From NCBI RefSeq assembly GCF_014193375.1, contig NZ_JACHZF010000016.1:1-64000 (forward strand): a stretch of 64,000 nucleotides of DNA, in the 5' to 3' direction. The stretch is from Halomonas campaniensis (GTDB taxonomy: Bacteria > Pseudomonadota > Gammaproteobacteria > Pseudomonadales > Halomonadaceae). Of the stretch, positions 1 to 8,986 are shown piece after piece; the first letter of the stretch is position 1; each line of letters opens with the position of its first letter. The translations under genes were made by a program, and so were the position numbers. Under the pieces are notes generated by a model, which saw only the letters and a program-made list of their open reading frames with translations, made no database searches and had not been told where the DNA came from.

Positions 1-164
1 CATACACAGGCCGGATATATGGCAGCAACCTGTACCTGCATCGATGAACGGAGCCTTGCAAGCCGGGAGGAGACCATATAGGGGTTCACAGCGCCCTCGC
101 GAAGGCTTGTCGCCGGTAAAGCTCATCGCTGGCGACCACAATAGTTCAAACTCAGGAGTACCCC

Positions 165-566
165 ATGAAGACCAAGCCCGCACTGACCCTGACCGATGTC
201 AACGCCATCCTCGATGCCGCCCAGCAGGAGGCCGAAGCCAACGGCTGGGGCGTCACCATCGCCGTGGCCGACGACGGCGGCCACCTGCTCGGCCTGCGCC
301 GCATGGACAGCGCCCCGCCCTTCAGCGCCGAGGTGGCCGCCCAGAAGGCCCGCAACGCCGCCATCGGCCGCCGCGAGACCCAGGCCTTCGAGGAGATGAT
401 CAACGGCGGCCGCACCGCCTTCGTCACCGCGCCCATGCAGTCGCTGCTGGCCGGCGGCGTGCCGGTGCTGGTGGACGGCGAGGTGGCTGGCACCGTCGGC
501 ATCTCCGGCGTCAAGCCCGACCAGGACGTGCAGATCGCCCGCGCCGGCGTCGCCGCCATCGGCTAA
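165..566 (+). CDS. HbpS/GlcG-like heme-binding domain protein
   Basis: 133-residue cytosolic single-domain protein of the HbpS/GlcG (DUF336) fold. The family typically carries a TIAVADDGGHLL-type strand early, an A..KA.NA central helix and a GTVGISG stretch near the C-terminus, and all three are present here. Members bind haem or act as small accessory proteins beside glycolate, diol or carboxylic-acid catabolic genes; no catalytic role is established. The start at 165 follows AGGAG at 154-158. No signal peptide is visible. A second, divergent member lies at 10852-11313, so the pair brackets the catabolic island between them. A possible weak promoter (TTGCAA at 56-61, TATAGG at 77-82, short 15-bp spacer) lies upstream. 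Family call is firm; function is unknown. Confidence 0.8.
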   Translation: MKTKPALTLTDVNAILDAAQQEAEANGWGVTIAVADDGGHLLGLRRMDSAPPFSAEVAAQKARNAAIGRRETQAFEEMINGGRTAFVTAPMQSLLAGGVPVLVDGEVAGTVGISGVKPDQDVQIARAGVAAIG

Positions 567-582
567 CCCGCCGCCGACGCGA

Positions 583-614
583 CAGGGCCCCGCTCCGGAT
601 GGAGCGGGGCCCTG
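583..614. terminator. Bidirectional terminator hairpin
   Basis: A perfect 14-bp stem (CAGGGCCCCGCTCC / GGAGCGGGGCCCTG) with a GGAT loop lies between the convergent genes ending at 566 and 665. There is no strong T-run, so it may act partly as a transcript-stabilising hairpin. Confidence 0.75.
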
Positions 615-664
615 TGCGTTGTGGCCCATACGCCTGAAACCGGGAGCGGGCTCAGCGAACGATA

Positions 665-1189
665 TCAGTCGATGCGTTTCAGCTGGCTCGCGTGGAGGCG
701 GCCGCGCTCCACGTAGCCCGCCGCGTTCTTCCTCAGCCCCTCGATGGCCTCCTCGGAGAGCTCACGGACCACCCGGGCCGGCGCGCCGACGATCAGCGAG
801 CCCGCCGGGAACTCGGCGCCCTCCTTGACCACCGCCCCGGCCGCCACCAGGCAGTTCTCGCCGATCACCGCGCCGTTGAGGATCACCGCCTGGATGCCCA
901 CCAGGCTGCCATCGCCGATGGTGCAGCCGTGCAGCATCGCCTGGTGGCCCACGGTCACGCCCTTCCCCACCCGGAGGGGAAAGCCGGGGTCGGCGTGCAG
1001 CACCGCGCCGTCCTGGATGTTGCTCTCCTCGCCCACCTCCAGGTGGTCGGTATCGCCGCGCAGCACCGCCTGGTACCAGACGCTGGCGCCGCGCTTGAGG
1101 GTGACCTGGCCGATCACGTCGGCGGTCTCGGCCACGTAGACATCGTCATGGAGCTCCGGGCGGTGCTCCCCGTACTGGTAGATCGCCAT
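665..1189 (-). CDS. Gamma-carbonic anhydrase family protein (YrdA/PaaY-like)
   Basis: 174 residues forming a left-handed beta-helix hexapeptide-repeat protein. The three zinc-ligand histidines of the gamma-class are recognisable as H65 (VLHAD), H82 (VGHQ) and H87 (LHGC). Proteins of this size in proteobacteria (YrdA, PaaY, CaiE) are homotrimers; some have weak carbonic anhydrase activity and PaaY/CaiE are tied to CoA-thioester metabolism. That is notable because the gene sits 90 bp downstream of an operon that contains a CaiB/BaiF CoA-transferase and enoyl-CoA hydratase and is transcribed in the same direction. It may therefore be the last gene of that operon. An AGGAGG-like sequence precedes the start. 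Activity is not provable from sequence. Confidence 0.85.
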   Translation of the reverse strand: MAIYQYGEHRPELHDDVYVAETADVIGQVTLKRGASVWYQAVLRGDTDHLEVGEESNIQDGAVLHADPGFPLRVGKGVTVGHQAMLHGCTIGDGSLVGIQAVILNGAVIGENCLVAAGAVVKEGAEFPAGSLIVGAPARVVRELSEEAIEGLRKNAAGYVERGRLHASQLKRID

Positions 1190-1279
1190 GGGGTTCCTCC
1201 TGCAGACAAGGGATGGGGAGAGGATGCCACGCGGGGGCCAGCGGAGCGAGCCGGCACCGGCCCGCTCCGGCGCCCCCGG

Positions 1280-4276
1280 TCAGGCCAGCGCCTGCTCCAG
1301 CAGCCGCGCCACGTGGACCGCCTCCCGGCCGCTGCCATCCTGGATCTGGTGGCGGCAGCTGGTGCCGTCGGCGACCAGCACGGCATCGTCGCCCGCCTCG
1401 CGGATCGCCGGCAACAGCGACAGCTCGGCCATGGCCAGCGAGGCATCATAGTGCTCCACCTCGTAGCCGAAGCTGCCCGCCATGCCGCAGCAGGAGGACT
1501 CGATGGTCTCGACCTCGAGGTCGGGGATCCACGACAGCACCGTCTCGACCGGGCGCAGGGCATCGAAGGCCTTCTGGTGACAGTGGCCATGGAGCATGGC
1601 GCGCCGCTGGGGCAGCGCCTTGAGCTCGAGGGGCAGCTCGCCGGCATCCCGCGCCCGGACCAGGAACTCCTCGAACAGGAAGGCCGAGCGGGAGAGCGCC
1701 TCGGCCTCCTTGCCGAACCCGTACTGCAGGAACTCGTCGCGCAGGGTCAGCAGGCAGGAGGGCTCGAGCCCGACGATCGCCACGCCCCGCTTCACATGGG
1801 GCATCAGGTGGTCGAGGGTGCGTCGCGCCTCCAGCCGGGCCTTGTCGAACTGCCCGGACGAGAGGTAGGTGCGCCCGCAGCACAGCGGCCGCTGGCCCGG
1901 CCGGGCGTTCAGGTGCACCCGGTAGCCGGCGGCCTCCAGCACCCGCCGGGCGGCCCGGGCGTTGTCCCCCTCCTGGTAGTTGTTGAAGGTGTCCACGAAC
2001 AGCAGCACCTCCCGCGAGGCGAGGGCCGGGCTCTCGTGGGGCTCGGCCAGGAAATTGCCGCGGAAGGCCGGCAGCGAACGCTGCGGCGCCAGGCCGAGGG
2101 TGCGCTTGATGGCGCGGGCCAGGACGGGCACGCGCTCTACGCCGTTGACCAGCCCGGCGAAGCGGCTGGCCCAGGGGGCATAGCGCGGCATCTCGCCGAC
2201 CAGGCGGTCGCGCAGCGACAGTCCCCGGGCCCGGGCCCGGGCGGTGCGCGCCTCGATCTTGAACTTCGCCATGTCCACGCCGGTGGGACAGTCACGCTTG
2301 CAGCCCTTGCAGGAGACGCAGAGGTCCAGCGCCTCCTTGACCTCGTCGCTGGCCAGGCCCGCCTCCCCCAGCTGGCCCGAGAGCACCAGCCGCAGGGTGT
2401 TGGCGCGCCCCCGGGTCAGGTGCTGCTCATCGCGGGTGATGCGGTAGCTGGGGCACATGGTGCCGGCATCGAACTTGCGGCAGTGGCCGTTGTTGTTGCA
2501 CATCTCCACCGCCATGGCCAGGCCATGGGTGGGGTCGCCGGCGCTGCCGGGCTCGCCCTGCTCACCGGTCAGCGGATCGCGGGTGACGTTCCAGCCCGAC
2601 CAGTCGAACACCGGGGCCAGCGGAATCCGGCGATAGGCCTTCGGGAAGCGGAAATAGCGGTCGTCGTCCATCCGCGGGGTGTCGACGATCTTGCCCGGAT
2701 TGAGCCGGTTCTCCGGGTCGAAGGCGCCCTTGACCGCCCGGAAGGCGTCATTGAGGGTCTCGCCGAACTGCCAGGCCACCCACTCGCCGCGGCACAGGCC
2801 ATCGCCGTGCTCGCCGGAGTAGGCCCCCTTGTATTCGCGCACCAGCGCGGACGCCTGCTCGGCGATCTCGCGCATCTTCTCGGCGCCGTCGCGGCGCATG
2901 TCGAGGATCGGCCGCACGTGGAGGGTCCCCACGCTGGCGTGGGCATACCAGGTGCCCTCGGTGCCGTAGCGATGGAACACCTCGGTGAGCCTGTCGGTGT
3001 ACTCCGCCAGGTGCTCCAGGGGCACCGCGCAATCCTCGATGAAGGAGACCGGCTTCCCGTCTCCCTTCATGCTCATCATGATGTTGAGGCCGGCCTTGCG
3101 CACGTTCCACAGCGCCTTCTGCTCGGCGGGCGCCGGCATCTCCACCACGCTGTCGGGCAGGCCCAGGTCGGCCATCAGCTCCGAGAGGCGCGCCAGCGAG
3201 GCGAGCTGGGCCTCGCGGTCCTGGCCGGCGAACTCCACCAGCAGCACCGCCTGGGGCCGGCCGATCAGCGCCTTCTCGATCACCGGCCGGAACGCCGGGT
3301 TCTCGAGCGAGAGGTCGATCATGGTGCGATCCACCAGCTCCACCGCCGTGGGGTCCAGGGTGACGATGTGCTGGGTGAGATCCATCGCCTGGTAGAAGGT
3401 GGGGAAGTTCACCACCCCGAGCACCTTGTGCTCGGGCAGCGGCGAGAGCCGCAGGGTGATGCGCCGGCTCACCCCCAGGGTCCCCTCGGAGCCCACCAGC
3501 AGGTGGGCCAGGTTGGCCCGCCCCTCCGGGTCGTAGGGCCGGGGGTTCTGGCAGTCGAAGAGGTCGAGGTTGTAGCCCCCGACGCGCCTGAGCACCTTGG
3601 GGAAGTGCTCGCGGATCTCCGGGGCGACGCCGTCGGCGATGGCCTTCACCCGGTCGGCCAGTTCGCGTACCGGGCCACGTTCCGGCAGGGCATCGACGAA
3701 GCCGAATTGCCCCTCGCTGCCGTCGGCCAGCCAGGCGTCCACGCCCAGCACGTTGTGGACCATGTTGCCGTAGCGGATCGAGCGCGAGCCGCAGGAGTTG
3801 TTGCCGGTCATGCCGCCGAGGGTGCACTGGGCGCTGGTGGAGACATCCACCGGGTACCAGAGCCCGTGGGGCTTGAGCCAGGCGTTGAGGTGGTCGAGCA
3901 CGATGCCGGGCTCCACCACCACGGTGCGCGCCTCGGGATCGAACTCGACGATCTCCTTGAGCCAGCGGGTGGTGTCGATCACCAGCGCCTCGCCCACCGT
4001 CTGGCCGCACTGGCTGGTTCCGGCGCCCCGGGCCAGGATCGGCACCCGGGCGTCCCGGGCGATCTCCAGCGCCGCGGTCAGGTCCTGCTGGTGGCGGGGG
4101 ATCACCACCCCCACCGGGGTCACCTGGTAGATCGAGGCGTCCGTCGAATAGCGGCCCCGCGAGGCCTGGTCGAACAGCACCTCGCCCTCCAGCTCCCGGG
4201 CGAGGCGCGCCGCCAGTTCGGTCACCGGCTTGACCCGTGCATCCGGTGAGCTGGTCTTGTCCGTGAGAGACGTCAT
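1280..4276 (-). CDS. ydiJ: FAD-binding and [4Fe-4S] oxidoreductase, YdiJ-type (D-2-hydroxyacid dehydrogenase)
   Basis: About 998 residues, the usual length for YdiJ-type fusions. An N-terminal PCMH/VAO-type FAD-binding domain (GTSQCGQTVGEALVIDTTRW region) is followed by an FAD-oxidase C-terminal domain, a ferredoxin-like part (CNNNGHCRKFDAGTMC and CVSCKGCKRDCP) and a GlpC-like CCG part (CCGRTYLSSG, CHQKAF, CCGMAGSFGYE). Family members oxidise D-2-hydroxyacids such as D-2-hydroxyglutarate or D-lactate/glycolate and pass electrons through Fe-S centres, probably to the quinone pool. I chose the ATG at 4276 because GAGGAAGG lies just upstream; the ATG 18 bp earlier has no ribosome-binding site. 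It is the downstream gene of the run hydratase, CoA-transferase, aminotransferase, dehydrogenase. The actual substrate is not determined. Confidence 0.85.
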   Translation of the reverse strand: MTSLTDKTSSPDARVKPVTELAARLARELEGEVLFDQASRGRYSTDASIYQVTPVGVVIPRHQQDLTAALEIARDARVPILARGAGTSQCGQTVGEALVIDTTRWLKEIVEFDPEARTVVVEPGIVLDHLNAWLKPHGLWYPVDVSTSAQCTLGGMTGNNSCGSRSIRYGNMVHNVLGVDAWLADGSEGQFGFVDALPERGPVRELADRVKAIADGVAPEIREHFPKVLRRVGGYNLDLFDCQNPRPYDPEGRANLAHLLVGSEGTLGVSRRITLRLSPLPEHKVLGVVNFPTFYQAMDLTQHIVTLDPTAVELVDRTMIDLSLENPAFRPVIEKALIGRPQAVLLVEFAGQDREAQLASLARLSELMADLGLPDSVVEMPAPAEQKALWNVRKAGLNIMMSMKGDGKPVSFIEDCAVPLEHLAEYTDRLTEVFHRYGTEGTWYAHASVGTLHVRPILDMRRDGAEKMREIAEQASALVREYKGAYSGEHGDGLCRGEWVAWQFGETLNDAFRAVKGAFDPENRLNPGKIVDTPRMDDDRYFRFPKAYRRIPLAPVFDWSGWNVTRDPLTGEQGEPGSAGDPTHGLAMAVEMCNNNGHCRKFDAGTMCPSYRITRDEQHLTRGRANTLRLVLSGQLGEAGLASDEVKEALDLCVSCKGCKRDCPTGVDMAKFKIEARTARARARGLSLRDRLVGEMPRYAPWASRFAGLVNGVERVPVLARAIKRTLGLAPQRSLPAFRGNFLAEPHESPALASREVLLFVDTFNNYQEGDNARAARRVLEAAGYRVHLNARPGQRPLCCGRTYLSSGQFDKARLEARRTLDHLMPHVKRGVAIVGLEPSCLLTLRDEFLQYGFGKEAEALSRSAFLFEEFLVRARDAGELPLELKALPQRRAMLHGHCHQKAFDALRPVETVLSWIPDLEVETIESSCCGMAGSFGYEVEHYDASLAMAELSLLPAIREAGDDAVLVADGTSCRHQIQDGSGREAVHVARLLEQALA

Positions 4277-4312
4277 CCTGCCTTCCTCAGCCATGGGGAA
4301 TATGCGGTGGGT

Positions 4313-5518
4313 TCACTTGGCGTCGAGGGGATGCTGGGCGAAGTAGTCCAGCGCCGCCGTCACGCCGCTGCCCGCCAGGGGCACCCCGGCCAGCTTCATG
4401 CCGGCCTCGCAGCCGCCCAGGGTGGCGATCAGGGTCAGGTCGTTGCAGTCGCCCAGGTGGCCGATGCGGAACATCTTCCCCTTGGCCTTGCCGAGCCCCG
4501 TGCCCAGCGACAGGTCGAAGCGCTCGTAGATGATCTTGCGCACCGCATCCGCATCGACCCCCTCCGGCATCACCACCCCGGTGAGCACCGGCGAGTAGAC
4601 GGCCGGATCCTGGCACTGGATCTCCAGGCCCCAGGCCTGCACCGCCGTGCGCACCCCGGCGGCCCAGCGCTGGTGGCGGGCGAAGACGTGGTCCAGCCCC
4701 TCCTCGAGCAGCATGTCCAGCGCCTCGTTGAGGCCGTAGAGCAGGTTGGTGCTGGGGGTATAGGGCCAGTAGCCGTTGCGGTTGGCCTCGAGGATCTCGT
4801 CCCAGGCCCAGAAGCTCTTGGGCATGCGGTTGTGGCGGCTCGCCTCGATGGCCTTGTCGGAAATGGCGTTGAAGCTGATCCCCGGGGGCAGCATGAGGCC
4901 CTTCTGGGAGCCGGAGATGGTAACGTCCACGCCCCACTCGTCGTGGCGATAGTCGGCGCTGGCCAGGCCCGAGATGGTGTCGACCAGCAGCAGCGCCGGG
5001 TGGCCGGCGGCATCCATGGCGCGGCGCACCGCGGCGATGTCGCTGGTGACCCCGGTGGAGGTCTCGTTGTGCACCACGCAGACCGCCTTGATCTCCTGGG
5101 CGCTGTCCTCGCGCAGGCGCGCCTCGATCATGTCGGCCTGGACGCCGTGGCGCCAGCCCTCGTAGCCGGGCAGGCCGAGGAACTCGGGCTCGACCCCTAG
5201 CCGCCGCGCCATCTTGTGCCACAGGGTGGCGAAGTGGCCGGTCTCGAACATCAGCACCCGATCCCCCGGCGAGAGGGTGTTGGCCAGCGCGGCCTCCCAG
5301 GCGCCGGTGCCGGAGGCCGGGTAGATGATCACCGGGTTCTCGGTCTTGAAGACCCGCCGGATCTTGTCGAGCAGCTCGAGGCCGAGTGCGCCGAACTCCG
5401 GGCCGCGGTGGTCGATGGTGGGCAGGCTCATCGCCCGCAGGATGCGATCCGGCACCGGCGACGGGCCGGGGATCTGCAGGAAATGGCGGCCGGACGGATG
5501 GAAATCGAGCTTCAGCAT
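4313..5518 (-). CDS. Class V PLP aminotransferase (serine/alanine-glyoxylate type)
   Basis: 401 residues, complete, fold-type I PLP enzyme of class V. The Schiff-base lysine is K206 in ISGSQKGLMLPPG, and D180 (LLLVDTISG) pairs with the pyridine nitrogen. The N-terminus (IPGPSPVP.RIL.AM) and the SGTGAWEAALAN phosphate-binding loop match serine-, alanine- or aspartate-glyoxylate aminotransferases. The likely reaction is transfer of an amino group to glyoxylate or a related 2-oxoacid, giving glycine. It lies 36 bp upstream of the FAD/Fe-S dehydrogenase, which could supply the 2-oxoacid; that coupling is an inference from gene order. The start at 5518 follows a GGA-rich sequence and no upstream alternative fits better. 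Confidence 0.85.
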   Translation of the reverse strand: MLKLDFHPSGRHFLQIPGPSPVPDRILRAMSLPTIDHRGPEFGALGLELLDKIRRVFKTENPVIIYPASGTGAWEAALANTLSPGDRVLMFETGHFATLWHKMARRLGVEPEFLGLPGYEGWRHGVQADMIEARLREDSAQEIKAVCVVHNETSTGVTSDIAAVRRAMDAAGHPALLLVDTISGLASADYRHDEWGVDVTISGSQKGLMLPPGISFNAISDKAIEASRHNRMPKSFWAWDEILEANRNGYWPYTPSTNLLYGLNEALDMLLEEGLDHVFARHQRWAAGVRTAVQAWGLEIQCQDPAVYSPVLTGVVMPEGVDADAVRKIIYERFDLSLGTGLGKAKGKMFRIGHLGDCNDLTLIATLGGCEAGMKLAGVPLAGSGVTAALDYFAQHPLDAK

Positions 5519-5557
5519 GGAGCAATCCTTCTTGTTTGTGGAGTCGGGGGCGCCGGG

Positions 5558-6745
5558 TTACCTGATGCAGCCGGCGTCGCGCAGCGTGGCGAGTTCATCG
5601 GGGGCCAACCCCAGGTCGCCGAGCACCTCATCGGTGTGCTGGCCGAACAGCGGGGCCGGGGAGCGGATCTGCGAGGGCGTGGCCGAGAACTTGCTCGGGA
5701 AGCCGATGGTCTTCATGCGGCCGATCACCGGGTGTTCCAGCTCCTGCACCATGCCTCGGGCCAGGTAGTGCTCGTCACCCATGGCCTGGGCAAAGTCGTT
5801 GATGGGCCCGGCGGGGACCCCGGCCCGGTCGCAGCGCGCCAGCCAGTCGTCGACGTCGCGGTCGGCCATGACCGTCTCCAGCAGCGCCTCGAGCTCCTCC
5901 ACGTGCTGGCCGCGATCGAAGTTGGTGAGGAAGCGCGGGTCTTCCATCAGGTCGGGGCGCTCCAGCACGTCGCCGCAGAAGCGCTCCCAGGTGCGCTGGT
6001 TGGCGCAGCCCAGCATCAGGTAGCCGTCGCGGGCCTTGACCGCCTGGTAGGGCGCCGAGACACGATGGCGCCAGCCGGTGGGCTCGGGTACCTTGCCCTC
6101 GGAGAAGTAGGCGGCGGCCTCCCAGGTGAACCAGGGCAGGCCACACTCGGTGATGGCGATGTCGATGTGCTGCCCATCGCCGGTGGCCATCCGATGGATA
6201 TAGGCGGCCAGGATCGAGTAGACCGCGGTGATGCCGCCGCCGATATCGTAGACGGCCACCCCGGTCTTGAGCGGCCGGCGCCCCTTCTCGCCGGTCATCG
6301 ACATCAGGCCGGTCATGCCCTGGGCGACCAGGTCGAAGCCGCCACGGTGGCTGTAGGGGCCGGTCTGGCCGTAGCCGGAGATCGAGCAGTAGATGATCCC
6401 GGGGTTGATCGCCCTGATGCTCTCGTAGTCGATCGCCAGGGAGGTGGTCACGCCGGGACGGTAGTTCTCGACGATCACGTCCGCCTCCCGCGCCAGCCGG
6501 TAGAAGATCTCCCGGGCCCGCTCGTCCTTGAGGTTGAGCGAGATGCTCTTCTTGTTGCGGTTGATCTGCGAGAAGCAGGTCGACTCGTCGTTGACGTAGG
6601 GGCCCATCTGGCGGCTGTCGTCGCCGCCGTTGATCTTCTCGACCTTGATCACCTCGGCCCCCATGTCCCCCAGCACCATGGTGCAGTAGGGGCCGGCCAT
6701 GATCTGCGAGACGTCCAGGACCTTGAGTCTTTCCAGGGGAAGCAT
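5558..6745 (-). CDS. CaiB/BaiF family (class III) CoA-transferase
   Basis: 395 residues from the ATG at 6745, which has GAGGTGA upstream; the open frame extends 22 codons further but without a start signal. Class III hallmarks are present: the N-terminal VLDVSQIMAGPYCTMVLGD CoA-binding segment, VIVENYRPG, and the catalytic aspartate at about D167 in VYDIGGGITAVYS, which forms the mixed anhydride. Such enzymes move CoA between carboxylic acids (formyl/oxalate, carnitine, succinate/benzylsuccinate, mesaconate, itaconate). Here it probably activates the acid imported by the neighbouring TRAP transporter, before the adjacent hydratase. Donor and acceptor acids cannot be read from the sequence. 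Confidence 0.9.
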   Translation of the reverse strand: MLPLERLKVLDVSQIMAGPYCTMVLGDMGAEVIKVEKINGGDDSRQMGPYVNDESTCFSQINRNKKSISLNLKDERAREIFYRLAREADVIVENYRPGVTTSLAIDYESIRAINPGIIYCSISGYGQTGPYSHRGGFDLVAQGMTGLMSMTGEKGRRPLKTGVAVYDIGGGITAVYSILAAYIHRMATGDGQHIDIAITECGLPWFTWEAAAYFSEGKVPEPTGWRHRVSAPYQAVKARDGYLMLGCANQRTWERFCGDVLERPDLMEDPRFLTNFDRGQHVEELEALLETVMADRDVDDWLARCDRAGVPAGPINDFAQAMGDEHYLARGMVQELEHPVIGRMKTIGFPSKFSATPSQIRSPAPLFGQHTDEVLGDLGLAPDELATLRDAGCIR

Positions 6746-6795
6746 CGGCTTCACCTCGCTTGTGTGGTTCGCGTGGCAACCGTGACGCCAGGAGG

Positions 6796-7581
6796 TCAGC
6801 GGCCGGTCCACTCGAAGGGTGTCTTGTGCAGGAACTTGTTCACTGCCGCCTTGAAGTCGTCGCTCATGTAGCAGGCGGTGATCCAGTCGTCGCTGGCCTC
6901 ACGCTCGAGGCGGCGATGCGCCAGCACGCGGCCCACCAGCGCCTTGCTGGCCTTGAGGGTCAGCGGCGCCCGCCGCCCCAGCTGGTCGGCCACCGCCGCC
7001 ACCTCGTCATGGATGCGCTCGGGCGGGAAGACGGCGTTGACCAGCCCGGCCGCGCTCGCCTGCTCGGCGCCGAACAGGGTGCCCAGCATCAGCGCCTCCT
7101 TGGTGCGGGCCACCCCCAGCATGTCGATCAGCCGCGAGACGTTGGTGATCGAGAGGGTGTTGCCCAGGGTGCGGGCGATGGGCACGCCGAACTTCAGGCT
7201 CGGCGTGGCGTAGCGGAAGTCGCAGGCCAGGGCCAGCGCCGCGCCGCCGCCCACGCAGGCCCCCTCGAGCAGGGCGATGGTGGGCTTGTCCAGCGCCTCC
7301 AGCTTGCCGACCACCGCATCGATGCGCCGCTCGTAGCCGAGGGCGTCCTCGGGCTCGCCGAACTGCTCGAACTGGCCGATGTCGGTGCCGGCGACGAACG
7401 CCTCGCCGCCGACCCCGTGGAGCACCACCGCGTGGATGGCGTCATCCGCCTGGAGGCGGTCGCAGTGGGCGGAGAGCGCGTCGTGCATCTCCCAGGTCAT
7501 GGCGTTGCGGCTCTCGGGGCGGTTGAAGCCGAGCCAGGCCACGCCGTCGCGCACCTCATGCAGCAGGGTGTTCGCCGTCAT
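6796..7581 (-). CDS. Enoyl-CoA hydratase/isomerase family protein
   Basis: 261 residues from the ATG at 7581, which is preceded by GGGAGAGG; an ATG 36 bp upstream lacks one. Crotonase fold: the first oxyanion-hole segment reads AFVAGTDIGQF and the second GACVGGGAALALACD. The position that usually holds the first catalytic Glu of crotonases sits in this second block, so hydratase versus isomerase or lyase activity cannot be separated. The C-terminal half contains the trimerisation helices. It lies 50 bp upstream of the CoA-transferase and downstream of dctM in the same direction, which supports a CoA-thioester degradation step after uptake and activation. Confidence 0.88.
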   Translation of the reverse strand: MTANTLLHEVRDGVAWLGFNRPESRNAMTWEMHDALSAHCDRLQADDAIHAVVLHGVGGEAFVAGTDIGQFEQFGEPEDALGYERRIDAVVGKLEALDKPTIALLEGACVGGGAALALACDFRYATPSLKFGVPIARTLGNTLSITNVSRLIDMLGVARTKEALMLGTLFGAEQASAAGLVNAVFPPERIHDEVAAVADQLGRRAPLTLKASKALVGRVLAHRRLEREASDDWITACYMSDDFKAAVNKFLHKTPFEWTGR

Positions 7582-7620
7582 CACGCCTCTCCCTTCTGGT
7601 GACCGGGCACCCGGCAATGA

Positions 7621-7636
7621 ATAATGAATTCATTTT
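7621..7636. promoter_or_regulatory. Candidate GntR operator, site 1
   Basis: The 12-bp perfect palindrome AATGAATTCATT (7623-7634) lies in AT-rich flanks about 45 bp upstream of the hydratase start. GAATTC with AT-rich flanks recurs at 10751-10756 and 11349-11354, each upstream of a gene of this cluster. Assigning it to the GntR protein at 11490 is an inference from proximity. Confidence 0.5.
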
Positions 7637-7702
7637 TTCTGGCTATCATGTTGCTTCCCTCGGTGATGAACCCGGCGGACGCTCGCCCGCCGGGCCACGG
7701 CG

Positions 7703-8986
7703 CTAGCGGTAGAAGAGCTCCACCAGGGCCATCGGGATGGCAGGGATGTAGGTGACCAGCAGCAGCACGAAGAGCAGCACCCCGATGAAGCCGAGGTTGG
7801 AGCGGGTCACCGACCAGACATCCGTCTTGGCGATCGAGCAGGCCGTGATCAGCACGCTGGCCACCGGCGGCGTCTGCTGGCCGATCGCCAGGTTGAGGCA
7901 GACCACCAGGCCGAAGTGCACCGGATCGATGCCGGCCGCCCCGACCAGCGGCATGACGATGGGCACCACCAGGATGATCGCCGCCGCGGAGTGCAGGAAG
8001 AGCCCGATCAGCAGGAAGAAGATGTTCAGCATCATCAGGATGGCGTACTTGTTGTCCGTCATGCCGAGCACCGCCTGGGCCAGCTGCTGGGGCAGGCGCA
8101 TCTCGGTCAGGAACACCCCGATCAGCGCCGAGGCCGCCACCAGCAGCATCACCACGGCGGTCTGCTGCCCCCCGTCGATGATCGCCTTGTAGAGGGTGCG
8201 CAGGTCCAGCTCGCGGTAGATGACGGCGCTGATGAAGATGGCCGCCGCCACCGCCAGGCCCGCCCCTTCGGTGGCGGTGACGAAGCCGCCGAAGATGGAG
8301 CCGAGGATGATGATCGGCAGGGTCAGGGCCCAGCCGGCTTCCCTGGCGGTCTGCTTGACGCGCTTGAACTGGAAGACCTCCTCCACCGGCCAGTCGTACT
8401 TGCGGGCATAGTAGTAGCTCAGCGCCATCAGGCCCGCGGCTCCCAGCAGCCCAGGCACGATGCCGGCCACGAACAGCTGGACGATGGAGGCGCCCGACAT
8501 CACCCCGTAGAGGATCATCGGGATGGAGGGCGGAATGATGATCGCCAGGGACGCCGACGAGGAGGTGACGGCCGCGGCGAAGGGCGCCGGATAGCCGCGC
8601 TTCTTCATGGCCGGGATCAGCACCGAGCCGGTGGCGGCCACGTCGGCCACCGCCGAGCCGGAGATCTCGGCGAAGAACAGCGAGACGCCGATGTTGATCA
8701 TCGCCAGCCCGCCCCGGATGAAGCCGAACAGCGCCGAGGCGAAGGCGATCAGTCGCTTGGAGATGCCACCGGTGTTCATGATGGCGCCGGCCAGCACGAA
8801 CATGGGGATGGCCAGCAGCGGGAAGCTGCTCGCCCCCTCGAACATGGTCAGCCCGATGTTGGGCAGCATGTCCACGCCCTGGTGGACCACGATGGCCACC
8901 GTGGCCACGATGGCCAGCGCCACGGCGATGGGCAGCCCCATCAGGATCAGCCCCAGCAGGCCGATGATCATGAAGGGAAGTGTCAT
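7703..8986 (-). CDS. dctM: TRAP transporter large permease, DctM family
   Basis: 427 residues, about 12 hydrophobic segments, the usual DctM length. The N-terminal MIIGLLGLILMGLPIAVALA and the internal GAIMNTGGISKRL, ISGSAVADVAATGSVLIPAMKKRGY and IPPSIPMILYGV segments are characteristic of the large subunit, which forms the Na+-coupled translocation path in the inner membrane. The start overlaps the dctQ stop by 4 bp (ATGA), implying translational coupling. With dctQ and dctP it forms a complete DctPQM system for a small organic acid, presumably the substrate of the CoA-transferase downstream. Confidence 0.95.
   Translation of the reverse strand: MTLPFMIIGLLGLILMGLPIAVALAIVATVAIVVHQGVDMLPNIGLTMFEGASSFPLLAIPMFVLAGAIMNTGGISKRLIAFASALFGFIRGGLAMINIGVSLFFAEISGSAVADVAATGSVLIPAMKKRGYPAPFAAAVTSSSASLAIIIPPSIPMILYGVMSGASIVQLFVAGIVPGLLGAAGLMALSYYYARKYDWPVEEVFQFKRVKQTAREAGWALTLPIIILGSIFGGFVTATEGAGLAVAAAIFISAVIYRELDLRTLYKAIIDGGQQTAVVMLLVAASALIGVFLTEMRLPQQLAQAVLGMTDNKYAILMMLNIFFLLIGLFLHSAAAIILVVPIVMPLVGAAGIDPVHFGLVVCLNLAIGQQTPPVASVLITACSIAKTDVWSVTRSNLGFIGVLLFVLLLVTYIPAIPMALVELFYR

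Noticed and set aside
1-164. Partial gene at the left edge
   Set aside because: No frame with a recognisable product or ribosome-binding site; probably promoter and leader of the HbpS-like gene.
692-4249. Very long open frame on the plus strand (1185 codons)
   Set aside because: It is antisense to the gamma-carbonic anhydrase and FAD/Fe-S dehydrogenase genes, is low in recognisable motifs and rich in H, Q, G and R, typical of a high-GC shadow frame.
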